A stretch of DNA of 64,000 nucleotides, taken from Paenibacillus protaetiae (lineage in GTDB: Bacteria > Bacillota > Bacilli > Paenibacillales > Paenibacillaceae). Where the stretch lies: contig NZ_CP035492.1 of assembly GCF_004135365.1 (NCBI RefSeq), positions 4,076,501 through 4,140,500 of the forward strand, read 5' to 3'. Under the pieces are notes generated by a model, which ran no database searches, was not told the DNA's origin, and saw nothing but the letters and a program-made list of their open reading frames with translations. The position numbers and the translations under genes are program-made. Positions 43,820 through 53,466 of the stretch are shown one piece after another. Every line of letters begins with the position of its first letter. Position 1 is the first letter of the stretch.

Positions 43820-44698
43820 TCACGGGACAATACGGAACCGCTTGCGGTATTCACGCGGCGAAATGCCTTCGTACCGGGTAAACGTCGTGCTGAAATAAGC
43901 CGACTGCTGAAAGCCGACCTGCTGTGCGATATGGCTGACCGGCAAATCGGTCTGCAGCAAAAAAAGCTTCGCCTGCTCCAGCCGGTAACGGTTCAAATAT
44001 TCAACAGGAGAGCACCCAAGCTCCTTCTGCATACAGCGTGCGATATAAACGGGATGAAAGTTCAACTTTTCGCTCATCAGTTTGATCGAAACATCCTCAT
44101 TATAATGCTTGCGCAAATAGGTGGCCGCTTGCTCTGCAACGCTGGCTGCGGGCAAAACCGTATGCATATCAAAGGATGCATTCAGCAGCTCGATGATTTG
44201 CTGGAAAATTAGCTGCTGCTTCCAGCGGGCGTTGCTGGACTGGGAGCCGTTCTCCAGGGAAACGAGCTGCCGCAGTTTATCGTAAACGATAGCAGGCTGC
44301 GATAATCGGATGAACTGGGGGAGCAGCATTTTAAACGTCTGGACGGTGAAAGCTCTTTTCCCTTGAAGGTGATCCGGTTCATCGTCTTTATTCTCGGCTT
44401 GATCGACAGCCCCCCATTTGCCGGCAGCTTGAAAATGCACCCAATAGCTTTTGGTGCGCCCTTCGCTGCCTTTTATGCCGTAATGGTGGCAGTCGGGCCG
44501 CAAAATTAAAGCATGTCCGGCTGGAACTTCATATTCGTTGTCATCCTCCTTGACGTATATGCAGCCGTCCAGCACTACGATCAAATCAAATATGCCGATA
44601 TTCCGCCGGTTCAAATGCTTCCAGCCCGGCTCTGTTTCCATATAGCCGCCAATGATATAGTGCGGCAGCGGAGGCGCAATAAATTGCAAAATGGCCAT
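43820..44698 (-). CDS. AraC-family transcriptional regulator
   Basis: 292 residues. N-terminal cupin-type effector domain (IYVKEDDNEYEVPAGHALILRP shape) and a C-terminal pair of HTHs (SIKLMSEKLNFHPVYIARCM; SHIAQQVGFQQSAYFSTTF) ending PREYRKRFR. Binds a sugar or related ligand and usually activates an adjacent operon, but here its neighbours are tRNA genes and a small unknown ORF. AGGTG precedes the ATG. Confidence 0.9.
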   Translation of the reverse strand: MAILQFIAPPLPHYIIGGYMETEPGWKHLNRRNIGIFDLIVVLDGCIYVKEDDNEYEVPAGHALILRPDCHHYGIKGSEGRTKSYWVHFQAAGKWGAVDQAENKDDEPDHLQGKRAFTVQTFKMLLPQFIRLSQPAIVYDKLRQLVSLENGSQSSNARWKQQLIFQQIIELLNASFDMHTVLPAASVAEQAATYLRKHYNEDVSIKLMSEKLNFHPVYIARCMQKELGCSPVEYLNRYRLEQAKLFLLQTDLPVSHIAQQVGFQQSAYFSTTFTRYEGISPREYRKRFRIVP

Positions 44699-44807
44699 AA
44701 GTGTTCACCTGTTCCCGTCCTGATGCGCAGCTTCCTGTACAGGCAGCTCTGCGTATTGCTCTAAGTATAGTACGGCCGTTCATTGTTGGCTATATTCGGC
44801 GCAAACA

Positions 44808-44839
44808 AAAAAAAGATGGCCTGGACGGGCATCTTTTTT
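44808..44839. terminator. Hairpin terminator
   Basis: AAAAAAGATG and CATCTTTTTT, with GCC/GGC continuing the stem. It lies just past the 3' end of the small minus-strand ORF. Confidence 0.75.
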
Positions 44840-44843
44840 ATCG

Positions 44844-45008
44844 TTATTTGTATTCCATCCGGCGGTTCAAATAAATGTTGGCGCCGTATTTTTGGGTTAA
44901 GCCGTGCGATTCCTTTTGCATAAACAAGTAAATATCTTTCAGCTTCTGATTGAGCGGTTTAATCGTTTCTTTCACTTCTCCATTCACAATGACGTCAAAC
45001 ACAATCAC
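44844..45008 (-). CDS. Small hypothetical protein (54 aa)
   Basis: GTG start with AGGAGGG 7 bases upstream. MIVFDVIVNGEVKETIKPLN then QKLKDIYLFMQKESHGLTQ... ending in RRMEYK. Strand then helix; basic C-terminus. Not recognised, but start, stop and terminator spacing are those of a real gene. Confidence 0.65.
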   Translation of the reverse strand: MIVFDVIVNGEVKETIKPLNQKLKDIYLFMQKESHGLTQKYGANIYLNRRMEYK

Positions 45009-45247
45009 GTTTCATCCCTCCTGTATTGTTTTCTATATGCAGTATAGCCCTGATTTATTAGAACAAAATTAAATGCACATTTAATCTGTATTAAAATAGG
45101 CCCTGCCATTAAATCTGAAAATTTTCACGATACAGTCGATTATTGGCGGGGAGGATGATATGATGGAGTACAAAGAGTTGGCGGCCGCCGCAGATTGAGG
45201 CTGCGGGGCAGACGTTTTGCTTGCAAAGGTTAAGGGGGATTAAGTTC

Positions 45248-46636
45248 ATGCGCTTTATCAGTACGCGAGGCAATGTTGGACAAATCGGGTTTATTGATGC
45301 TTTTTTGATGGGGCTTGGCAATGACGGAGGGTTGCTTGTGCCGGCACAAATTCCGGTTATTGAAGAAGCAACGCTGAAGCAATGGCAAAATTTAACCTTC
45401 CAAGAGCTGATGCTCGAAATATTCAGCTATTACACAAACGGCGAAATTCCGGAAGCTGATTTGAAGCAAATGGTGTATGCGAGCTACGGCCGGTTCCGCG
45501 ATGAGGAAGTAACGCCGGTCCGTAAGCTGAAGGATGGCCTGTTCCTGCTGGAGCTGTTCCACGGGCCGACTTTTGCGTTTAAGGACATCGCTTTGCAGCT
45601 GATGGGCGAACTGTATTCGTATGTAGCGAAAAAAGACGGCCGTAAAATCCATATCCTTGGCGCAACATCCGGTGATACGGGCGCTTCGGCTATCGAAGGC
45701 GTGAAAGGCAAGGAAGGCATTAAAATCTGCATCCTTCATCCGCACCAAAAGGTGAGCAAGGTGCAGGAGCTGCAGATGACAACGGTGCAGGAAGATAATG
45801 TGCTGAACCTGTCCGTTCACGGCAATTTCGATGATTGCCAGCGTATCATTAAAGAGTTGTTTGCTGATGTGAATTATAAAACAACCAATCATTTGGCCGC
45901 GATCAACTCGATTAACTTTGTGCGCATTTTGGCGCAGACGGTTTATTATTTCTATGCTTATTTCCAACTGCAAAAACAAGGCGTCTCTGGAAAAGTGGAT
46001 TTCAGCGTGCCAACCGGCAATTTTGGCGATATTTTTGCAGGTTACTTGGCGAAACGGATGGGCCTTCCGGTCGGCAAGCTCATTTTGGCCACGAACGAAA
46101 ACAATATTTTGGAGCGGTTTGTGAAAGAAGGCATTTACAAGCCGGGCAACTTCCAAAGCACATACAGCCCTTCGATGGACATCCAAGTGGCGAGCAACTT
46201 CGAACGTTATTTGTATTACGTGCTGGGTGAAAATCCGGAAGCGGTCGTATCGCTGATGGAGGGCTTCAAGCGCGAAGGGCAAATTGTGGTGAATGGCGAT
46301 ACGCTTCGCCAGGTGCAGGAAGACTTCGCCGCGCACGGCGTCGTTGGCGAAGAATGCTTAAATACGATTCGCCGTTATAAAGAGGAGACGGGCTATCTGC
46401 TTGACCCGCATTCCGCATGCGGCGTAGCGGCAGCGGATCAATGCGAAGCAGGCGGCGTATGCGTGTCGCTGGCGACGGCGCATCCGGCGAAGTTTGATGA
46501 AGCGATCCGCTTGTGCAGCATTGAGCAAACGTTCCCTGAGCCGATTGCCCGCTTGTTTGACCAGCCGCGGCGCCAAATCGTTGTAGACGGCACGCAGGAA
46601 GCGATCGTACAGGAGCTGGGCCGGTTTTTCCGCTAG
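45248..46636 (+). CDS. thrC: Threonine synthase
   Basis: 462 residues. PLP-binding Lys in HGPTFAFKDIALQLMGEL, phosphate loop GATSGDTGASAIEG, SVPTGNFGDIFAGY. The N-terminus MRFISTRGNVGQIGFIDAF matches the longer ThrC group. It converts O-phosphohomoserine to threonine with loss of phosphate. The ATG at 45248 has AAGGGGGA upstream; the frame to 45221 lacks one. No other thr genes are adjacent. Confidence 0.94.
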   Translation: MRFISTRGNVGQIGFIDAFLMGLGNDGGLLVPAQIPVIEEATLKQWQNLTFQELMLEIFSYYTNGEIPEADLKQMVYASYGRFRDEEVTPVRKLKDGLFLLELFHGPTFAFKDIALQLMGELYSYVAKKDGRKIHILGATSGDTGASAIEGVKGKEGIKICILHPHQKVSKVQELQMTTVQEDNVLNLSVHGNFDDCQRIIKELFADVNYKTTNHLAAINSINFVRILAQTVYYFYAYFQLQKQGVSGKVDFSVPTGNFGDIFAGYLAKRMGLPVGKLILATNENNILERFVKEGIYKPGNFQSTYSPSMDIQVASNFERYLYYVLGENPEAVVSLMEGFKREGQIVVNGDTLRQVQEDFAAHGVVGEECLNTIRRYKEETGYLLDPHSACGVAAADQCEAGGVCVSLATAHPAKFDEAIRLCSIEQTFPEPIARLFDQPRRQIVVDGTQEAIVQELGRFFR

Positions 46637-46702
46637 AAGGCGGAAGCCGTTTTTGCGATGAACCAGTGCCTGGCGTGGCGGAAGCCTTGTGGCCGGCAAT
46701 AG

Positions 46703-46753
46703 GCGAAAAGCCCGCAGCAAGCGCTATAAAGCGTTATGCTGCGGGCTTTTTTA
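46703..46753. terminator. Terminator after thrC
   Basis: AAAAGCCCGCAGCA pairs with TGCTGCGGGCTTTT. Confidence 0.85.
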
Positions 46754-46824
46754 TGCGCTGTCCTGCAAAAACATAAGCAGGGACAACGGATGGCCGCCCT
46801 TTGGTTCAGGAACGGCCGAGCTGG

Positions 46825-47448
46825 TTATTGGAGCGGGTCGTCGTTCAAATATTTTTCGGTAAGAACAGTTAGCAGCTGGACGCCAATCTCGTTATGCCCG
46901 CCTTCCGGAATTATCAGATCGGCGTATTTTTTGGACGGCTCGATAAAAGCATCATGCATCGGTTTCACGGTGTTCAAATATTGGTCGTGAACGGACTGGA
47001 TTGACCGGCCGCGCTCCTCGATATCGCGGAGCACCCGGCGCAAAATGCGCACATCGGGATCGGTATCGACAAATACTTTGATGGCGAGCAGCTCCCGCAG
47101 GTTAGCATCGGACAAAACATGAAGCCCTTCGATCATGACGATTTTTTTCGGAAGCAGCAGCTCCGTGTGGCGGGAGCGGGCGTGCAAGGAAAAATCGTAA
47201 AGCGGCGCCTGGACTTCCTGACCGCTGAGCAGCAGCTTCAAATCTGCGATCAGCTGCTCGTTATCGAATGCCAACGGGTGATCGTAGTTGATTTTTTCTC
47301 TTTCCGCATACGTAAGATGCGGGTTGTCCTTATAATAGTTGTCTTGGGAAATAAACGTGACGTTATCCGCGCCCAAGCGCTCCATGACGGAACGGGCTAC
47401 TGTCGTTTTGCCGGAGCCGGTTCCCCCGGCGATTCCGATAATAAGCAT
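46825..47448 (-). CDS. udk: Uridine kinase
   Basis: 207 residues, standard length. Walker A GGTGSGKTT, then SQDNYYKDN, KINYDHPLAFD and IEGLHVLSD, the uridine/cytidine kinase signatures. It phosphorylates uridine and cytidine in pyrimidine salvage. AGGGGGG lies 12 bases before the ATG; an extended -10 TGCTACAAT is on this strand at 47497-47505. Convergent with thrC. Confidence 0.94.
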   Translation of the reverse strand: MLIIGIAGGTGSGKTTVARSVMERLGADNVTFISQDNYYKDNPHLTYAEREKINYDHPLAFDNEQLIADLKLLLSGQEVQAPLYDFSLHARSRHTELLLPKKIVMIEGLHVLSDANLRELLAIKVFVDTDPDVRILRRVLRDIEERGRSIQSVHDQYLNTVKPMHDAFIEPSKKYADLIIPEGGHNEIGVQLLTVLTEKYLNDDPLQ

Positions 47449-47591
47449 AATAAAATTCGAACCCCCCTGTTACGATATGCCGATTTCAATCCTCGTATTG
47501 TAGCATATGTTATTCCTTTTTTCACGGGCTGCTGCTGTGGAATCGGATGGATGGCACCGGAAGCCGGGCGCAAGTTGTTTTTTTATTCTAT

Positions 47592-47620
47592 TTGTTGTCA
47601 CGGCTTGCCGTTGTTATAAT
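47592..47620 (+). promoter_or_regulatory. Promoter of the map gene
   Basis: TTGTTG, 17 bases, TATAAT. Confidence 0.55.
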
Positions 47621-47680
47621 AGATATATTGCAGGAAAATCGATGAGGGAACGGTTTTCACTTATGTGAATGAGGTGCACA

Positions 47681-48430
47681 ATGATTATTATTAAAACCAA
47701 AGATGAAATTGCCAAAATGCAAAAAGCCGGAGAAATTTTGGCGGCTTGCCATAGAGAAATCAGAGGCTTGATCCGTCCGGGCATTACGACGTACGAGATC
47801 GACCAGTTTGTAGAAAAGTTTCTGAAAGAAAATCATGCCATACCTGAGCAAAAAGGATACAATGGTTATCCGTTTGCGACATGCGCGTCGGTAAATGATG
47901 TGATTTGCCACGGCTTCCCTTCCAAAACGCAGGTGCTGAAAGACGGGGATATCGTGACGATCGATATGGTGGTGAATGTGGACGGCTGGCTGGCCGATTC
48001 GGCCTGGTCGTATGCGGTAGGGCAAGTTTCCGAGCAGGCGGCGCATTTGCTGCGCGTTACGGAAGAGTCGATGTATAAAGGCATCGAGCAAGCGGTTATC
48101 GGCAACCGGATTGGCGATATCGGCCATGCGATCCAAACCTATGCCGAAGCGGAAGGTTTTTCCGTTGTACGCGAGTTTATCGGCCACGGCATCGGGCAGG
48201 AAATGCACGAGGAGCCGCAGGTTCCGCATTACGGCCCGGCGGGCAAAGGCGTGCGCCTGAAGGAAGGCATGGTTATTACAATCGAGCCGATGCTTAACAC
48301 CGGAACATGGCGCAGCAAAATCGACGCCGACGGCTGGACTGCGAGAACGCAGGACGGCGGATTGTCCGCGCAATATGAGCATACGCTTGCCATTACGGCG
48401 GACGGACCGGTTATTATTACAAAGCAATAA
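47681..48430 (+). CDS. map: Type I methionine aminopeptidase
   Basis: 249 residues. Metal ligands in VTIDMVVNVDGWLADSAW, GHGIGQEMHEEPQ and VITIEPMLN. It removes the initiator Met from nascent proteins in the cytosol. The ATG at 47681 is 4 bases after GAGGTG; the upstream GTG at 47669 has no site. It is followed by a terminator and adenine deaminase, not by the ribosomal operon where map often sits, so this may be a second copy. Confidence 0.93.
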   Translation: MIIIKTKDEIAKMQKAGEILAACHREIRGLIRPGITTYEIDQFVEKFLKENHAIPEQKGYNGYPFATCASVNDVICHGFPSKTQVLKDGDIVTIDMVVNVDGWLADSAWSYAVGQVSEQAAHLLRVTEESMYKGIEQAVIGNRIGDIGHAIQTYAEAEGFSVVREFIGHGIGQEMHEEPQVPHYGPAGKGVRLKEGMVITIEPMLNTGTWRSKIDADGWTARTQDGGLSAQYEHTLAITADGPVIITKQ

Positions 48431-48461
48431 GCGTACAAAGCAGTAACGCAAAAGCAATAAG

Positions 48462-48491
48462 CGAAAAAAACGGCTGACGCCGTTTTTTTCT
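48462..48491. terminator. Terminator after map
   Basis: AAAAAAACGGC - TGAC - GCCGTTTTTTT. The 30 bases before it contain two near-copies of AAGCAATAAGCG. Confidence 0.85.
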
Positions 48492-48516
48492 TTGATCATA
48501 CGGATAGGAGGGGTAT

Positions 48517-50328
48517 ATGGTGTTTACGAGAAAACCGCTGCATGAAGATGTGCCCGAGCTTGTTGCCGCAGCGCGCGGCGACTTGAAGGCGTCGCTCGTT
48601 ATTACGAACGGCAAGCTGGTGAATGTTGTATCCGGCGAGATTGTGCCGGGTATTTCGGTTGGGGTGTACGGCTCGCGTATTGCGTATGTCGGGAAGGATG
48701 TCTCGCATATGATCGGCCCGGACACCACAGTCATTGACGCGGCGGGCAAATATATCGCGCCGGGCTTGCTGGACGGGCATTGCCATATTGAAAGCACGCA
48801 GCTGACCGTTACCGAGTTTGCAAGAGCAGTACTGCCGCTCGGAACGACCGGCGGATTTTTTGACCCGCATGAAATTGCTAACGTATGCGGCTTGCTGGGC
48901 ATCCGCTACATGCTGGAGGAGGCGCGGCAGACGCCGCTTGCCGCTTATTTGCAGGCGCCTTCGTGCGTGCCGTCGACCGGCCCGCATTTTGAGACAACCG
49001 GCGCTTCGCTTGGTCCGGCGGAAGTGGCAGAGACGTATACATGGGGGCCGGATGTGATCGCCTTGGGCGAAGTGATGAACTTTCCTGGCGTTGTATACGG
49101 CGACGATAAAATGATCGGTGAAATTCAAGAGACGCTGAAAGCGGGCAGATACGTCGACGGGCATTTTACATGGGGGGCGACGGATTGGCGGCTGCCGGTT
49201 TACGCTGCTGCCGGCGTAACGGGCGACCATGAATGCGTAACGGCGGAAGATGTGATCGAGCGCGTCCGGTTAGGCATGTATGCCAAAATGCGCAGAGGCT
49301 CCGCTTGGCATGACGTTGCGCAAACGATCAAAGCCCATACCGAATCGAGCATTGATACACGCCGCATGATGCTGGTGACGGATGACCGCAGCTCGGAATC
49401 GCTGCGCGACGAGGGGCATATGGACTTTGTGGTTCGCCATGCGATTTCGCAGGGCGTTAAGCCGGTAACGGCTTTCCAGATGGCGACGATCAACACGGCG
49501 GAGCGGTTTGGCCTGCAGCGGGATATCGGCGCGGTTGTGCCGGGCAATTATGCCGATATTATTTTGCTGGACGGCAATTTGGCGGATGTCCATGTCGTAA
49601 CGACAATTGCAGCTGGCCTTGTAGTGGCGGAAAACGGCAAAATGGCGGTGGAGCTGCCTTCTTATACGTACCCGGACGAAGTGCTGCATTCGGTTCATCT
49701 AGAGCCGTCGATTATGGCGGAGCAGCTGGACATTCCGGCGCCAATCGAATCCGGTGAAGTGAAGGCCAGAGTGATCGACGTTATTGAGAACCATGTGGAA
49801 ACGAATGAGCGGATCGTAAATGTCCCTGTGCAGGCCGGAAAAGTGAAGCTGGACCCGGCTGGCGGCATTTGCAAAATTGCCGTATTCGAACGCCATCATC
49901 AAACCGGCAACCGTTCGGTTGGACTCGTCTCCAATGTCCGCTTCAACAAACCGGCTGCGATTGCGATGACCGTATCCCATGACAGCCACAACGTGGTGGT
50001 CATCGGCAGCTCCGATAAGCTGATGGCCCAAGCGGCCAATTCGGTTATTTCGCAGCAGGGCGGCGTTGCGGTCGTAACGGAGGAAGGCGTAACGGAATTT
50101 CCGCTGCGCATTGCCGGCCTGATGTCCACCGAGCCGTTCGAGACGGTGGCGGAGCAGTCCGCCTCCATCAGCCGCGCATTAGCTTCAGCCGGCTGCGATT
50201 TAAATTATGCATTTATGACCTTGTCGCTGCTGGCGCTTGTCGTTATTCCGACACTGCGTATATCCGACAAAGGGCTGGTGCGCATTTCGCCGGCCGGCAT
50301 CGAGCTTGTTCCGCTGTTTGCGGAATAG
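48517..50328 (+). CDS. ade: Adenine deaminase
   Basis: 603 residues. Amidohydrolase fold with the metal motif GLLDGHCHIEST, then DPHEIANV, and the C-terminal adenine-deaminase domain (ETNERIVNVPVQAGK, SHDSHNVVVIGSSDKLM). It turns adenine to hypoxanthine in purine salvage. GGAGGGG stands 3 bases before ATG 48517 and 6 before GTG 48520; the GTG may be the real start. No purine riboswitch is visible upstream. Confidence 0.94.
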   Translation: MVFTRKPLHEDVPELVAAARGDLKASLVITNGKLVNVVSGEIVPGISVGVYGSRIAYVGKDVSHMIGPDTTVIDAAGKYIAPGLLDGHCHIESTQLTVTEFARAVLPLGTTGGFFDPHEIANVCGLLGIRYMLEEARQTPLAAYLQAPSCVPSTGPHFETTGASLGPAEVAETYTWGPDVIALGEVMNFPGVVYGDDKMIGEIQETLKAGRYVDGHFTWGATDWRLPVYAAAGVTGDHECVTAEDVIERVRLGMYAKMRRGSAWHDVAQTIKAHTESSIDTRRMMLVTDDRSSESLRDEGHMDFVVRHAISQGVKPVTAFQMATINTAERFGLQRDIGAVVPGNYADIILLDGNLADVHVVTTIAAGLVVAENGKMAVELPSYTYPDEVLHSVHLEPSIMAEQLDIPAPIESGEVKARVIDVIENHVETNERIVNVPVQAGKVKLDPAGGICKIAVFERHHQTGNRSVGLVSNVRFNKPAAIAMTVSHDSHNVVVIGSSDKLMAQAANSVISQQGGVAVVTEEGVTEFPLRIAGLMSTEPFETVAEQSASISRALASAGCDLNYAFMTLSLLALVVIPTLRISDKGLVRISPAGIELVPLFAE

Positions 50329-50347
50329 CAGGACATCCCGGATGGCG

Positions 50348-50375
50348 CAGACTTGTCCCGCAGCTTGCGGGACAA
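50348..50375. repeat. Inverted repeat between ade and the GNAT gene
   Basis: CTTGTCCCGC and GCGGGACAAG with a 5-base loop; no T run, so read-through into the GNAT gene is likely. Confidence 0.5.
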
Positions 50376-50417
50376 GCAGATACATTAGGTAGTTAACACC
50401 CAGGAGGAGTATTTACG

Positions 50418-50849
50418 ATGGTTGAAGTGATCCGCGTAGAAACAAAAGAACAATTGGACGAAGCATACCGCATTCGTATGAACGTATTTGTGGAGGAGCA
50501 GGGCGTTTCGGCCGACGTTGAAATTGATGAGCATGAAGACGAATGCGTGCATGTCCTTGCTTATTATAACGGGCAGCCGGCCGGAGTCGGCCGCGTACGC
50601 GCATTGGGCGAATATGCCAAGCTGGAGCGCATATGCGTGCTGGCCGAATTCCGCAAATACGGAATCGGCAAAGCGATTGTGGCGAAGCTGGAGCAGGTCG
50701 GCCGGGAACAGCTGGGCTTGCCCAAAGCAAAGCTGAACGGGCAGACGCATGCTGAGCCGTTTTACGCCAAGCTTGGTTATGAAACGGTGTCCGATGTATT
50801 TATGGAGGAAGGCATTCCTCATGTAACGATGGTGAAGAAGCTGGCGTAA
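50418..50849 (+). CDS. GNAT-family N-acetyltransferase (YjcF-like)
   Basis: 143 residues. Acetyl-CoA binding region LERICVLAEFRKYGIGKAI and C-terminal HAEPFYAKLGYE. Similar in plan to YjcF of B. subtilis; substrate unknown. GGAGGAG 8 bases before the ATG. Confidence 0.88.
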   Translation: MVEVIRVETKEQLDEAYRIRMNVFVEEQGVSADVEIDEHEDECVHVLAYYNGQPAGVGRVRALGEYAKLERICVLAEFRKYGIGKAIVAKLEQVGREQLGLPKAKLNGQTHAEPFYAKLGYETVSDVFMEEGIPHVTMVKKLA

Positions 50850-50947
50850 CACCCGTAACAGCTCCTCAAGCAGCCGTTGCTGAAGCGAGAGGGGCCCCCC
50901 GGCAGCCGCCGGCTGATTTAAGGACAAGTAACGTTAATATGATTGTG

Positions 50948-50984
50948 AATGGACAAGCTGCGACGGCTTGTCCATTTTTTTGTA
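50948..50984 (+). terminator. Rho-independent terminator
   Basis: GGACAAGC - TGCGACG - GCTTGTCC followed by seven T. It separates the GNAT gene from the sugar operon. Confidence 0.8.
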
Positions 50985-51139
50985 TACCTACAATCAAAGT
51001 GGAATCTGTCTGGCAGTACAACCACAGTTAAATATATGTTCGGAATTGGCTTACGACAATTAAGAAGTGTAAGCAGTTACATGATACAATGTCAGCATAG
51101 TACTTGAAAGTTATCCATTAAGAAGAAGGTGCGTTAAGA

Positions 51140-52309
51140 GTGGAGAAGGTGCGTTTAGGTATTGTAGGCATAGGCAATATGGGCAGTGGTCATGCGAAGT
51201 ATTTGACTGAGGGGGCAGTGAAAGGCGCTGTGCTGACAGCGGTGGCTGACAGCAGCCAGGTGATGCTGGATCAAGCCGTTTCGAAGTTCGGATCTCATTT
51301 GAAAACGTATAGCAGCCCTGACGAAATGTACCGTTCCGGAGAAATTGACGGTGTTTTGATTTGCACGCCTCATTTTGACCATCCGACCGAAGCGATTAAG
51401 GCGCTGCATGCAGGACTCCATGTATTGATTGAAAAGCCGGCCGGCGTTTATACGAAGCAAGTGCGCGAGATGAACGAAGCGGCAGCGGCAAGCGATAAAG
51501 TATTCGGCATTATGTACAACCAGCGGACGAATCCGCTGTACGCCAAAATGAAAGATATCATTTCATCCGGCGAGCTGGGCGAGGTTCGCCGCACCAACTG
51601 GATTATTACGAACTGGTACCGTTCGCAAAGCTATTACGATATGGGCGGCTGGCGCGGCACATGGGCCGGCGAAGGCGGCGGCGTCCTTATTAACCAGGAT
51701 CCGCATCAGCTTGATTTGTGGCAGTGGACAACCGGCCTCAAGCCTAAACGGATGCGCGCGTTTTGTTCGTTTGGCAAACACCGCAACATTGAGGTCGAGA
51801 ATGATGTCACCGCTTACGTGGAATATGAAAACGGCGCCTCCGGCGTATTTGTAACGTCGACGTTTGAAGCGCCCGGAACTAACCGTTATGAAATTTCCGG
51901 CGAGCGCGGCAAACTTGTGGTAGAGGACGGAAAGCTGACCTTCTGGCGGCTGCGTGAATCCGAGACGGAATTTAACCGCACGTTCAAGGGCGGGTTCGGA
52001 TCGCCGGAATGCTGGAAGATTGATGTGCCAACAGCTGAAGCGCAAGATGGAGAGCATCAGCGCATTACGCAAAACTGGGCGGATGCGATTCTGAAAGGAA
52101 CCAAGCTGCTTGCACCGGGGGTAGAAGGCATCAACGGCTTGATGTTGTCGAACGCGATGCTGCTGTCGACCTGGACGAATGACTGGGTGGATTTCCCGAT
52201 TAACGAAGATTTGTTTTATGAGAAGCTGCAAGAGCGCATCCGCGAGTCCACATTCCAGAAAGCGCCGGCAGAAGGCGGCAAAGTGGTTGATTTGAAGGGA
52301 ACATTCTAA
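51140..52309 (+). CDS. Gfo/Idh/MocA dehydrogenase, first gene of sugar operon
   Basis: 389 residues, GTG start with AGAAGGTGCG upstream. Rossmann motif GIVGIGNMGSGHA, EKPAG near 97, and GEGGGVLINQDPHQLD with the active-site His. Oxidises a sugar or sugar acid with NAD(P). The next three genes (second dehydrogenase, isomerase, AraC) follow with gaps of 26, 57 and -4 bases, so this is one operon, probably for a plant-derived sugar. Confidence 0.92.
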   Translation: MEKVRLGIVGIGNMGSGHAKYLTEGAVKGAVLTAVADSSQVMLDQAVSKFGSHLKTYSSPDEMYRSGEIDGVLICTPHFDHPTEAIKALHAGLHVLIEKPAGVYTKQVREMNEAAAASDKVFGIMYNQRTNPLYAKMKDIISSGELGEVRRTNWIITNWYRSQSYYDMGGWRGTWAGEGGGVLINQDPHQLDLWQWTTGLKPKRMRAFCSFGKHRNIEVENDVTAYVEYENGASGVFVTSTFEAPGTNRYEISGERGKLVVEDGKLTFWRLRESETEFNRTFKGGFGSPECWKIDVPTAEAQDGEHQRITQNWADAILKGTKLLAPGVEGINGLMLSNAMLLSTWTNDWVDFPINEDLFYEKLQERIRESTFQKAPAEGGKVVDLKGTF

Positions 52310-52335
52310 TTCCAAACGGAAAGCAGGGGAAAACG

Positions 52336-53409
52336 ATGAGTAAAGCAAACGGCATGAACTATGCGCCGGAAGGCAAACCGCAGCCGGTTGTCGGCCCGGG
52401 CGAATTTTATTTCGCGGCCTTGAACTTGGACCATGGCCATATTTATGGTATGTGCAACGGGCTTATTGAAGCGGGCGCGACCTTAAAGCTGGCGTACGAC
52501 CCCGATCCAACGCGGCTGAAGGCGTTTTGCGACCGGTATCCGGGCGTACGCGCCGCAAGCTCCAAAGAAGAGATATTGCAGGATAAAGAAATCAAGCTGG
52601 TAGCCTCTTCGGCCGTGACAAGCTTGAGAGGGCCGCTTGGCATTGAAGTGATGGAACACGGCAAAGATTATTTTGTCGATAAAGCGCCGTTTACGACACT
52701 TGACCAGCTGGCGGCGGCTAAGCGGACGGTAGCGGCAACAGGGAAAAAATATGCCGTGTACTACAGCGAACGGATTCATGTGGAAAGCGCCGAATTTGCC
52801 GGCCAGCTCGTGAAGGATGGAGCAATCGGCAAAGTCGTGCAAGTGCTTGGTCTTGGGCCGCACCGCCTGAACGCGCCTTCGCGTCCGGACTGGTTTTTCC
52901 GCAAGGAATTTTACGGCGGTATTCTGTGCGATATCGGCAGCCACCAAATCGAGCAGTTCCTGTATTATGCCGGCTGCAAGGATGCCAAGGTGCAAAGCAG
53001 CAAGGTCGGCAACTTCAACAATCCGCAGTATCCGGAGCTTGAAGACTTTGGCGATGCAACGCTTATCGGCGACAACGGCGCAACGAATTACTTCCGCGTT
53101 GACTGGCTGACGCCAAACGGCTTGTCCGTATGGGGCGACGGCCGAACCGTTATTCTCGGAACCGATGGTTATATCGAATTGCGTAAATATGTGGATGTTG
53201 CGCGCAGGGCGGAAGGCAATAATCTGTATCTGGTCAACCAGGAAGGCGAGCATTATATTGATACAAACGGCAAAGTCGGGTATCCGTATTTCGGAGCGCT
53301 TATTCTGGACTGCCTGAACCGGACAGAGCTGGCGATGACGCAAGACCATGCCTTTAAAGCGGCGGAGCTTTGTCTGGAAGCGGAGCGCCAGGCAATTCGA
53401 TTGAATTAA
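52336..53409 (+). CDS. Gfo/Idh/MocA dehydrogenase, second gene of sugar operon
   Basis: 357 residues. A diverged family member: the Rossmann region begins FYFAALNLDHGHIYGMCNGL, without the usual GxGxxG, and the EKP position reads DKAPF. The C-terminal domain is normal (GGILCDIGSHQIEQF). NAD(P) binding may differ or be weak. Many such members act on bulky glycosides as partners of the classical enzyme. Confidence 0.85.
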   Translation: MSKANGMNYAPEGKPQPVVGPGEFYFAALNLDHGHIYGMCNGLIEAGATLKLAYDPDPTRLKAFCDRYPGVRAASSKEEILQDKEIKLVASSAVTSLRGPLGIEVMEHGKDYFVDKAPFTTLDQLAAAKRTVAATGKKYAVYYSERIHVESAEFAGQLVKDGAIGKVVQVLGLGPHRLNAPSRPDWFFRKEFYGGILCDIGSHQIEQFLYYAGCKDAKVQSSKVGNFNNPQYPELEDFGDATLIGDNGATNYFRVDWLTPNGLSVWGDGRTVILGTDGYIELRKYVDVARRAEGNNLYLVNQEGEHYIDTNGKVGYPYFGALILDCLNRTELAMTQDHAFKAAELCLEAERQAIRLN

Positions 53410-53466
53410 TAGATTTCATGCGATTCGATTTCATGCGGTTCAGCCAATAAGAGGAGGTTAGCGGGA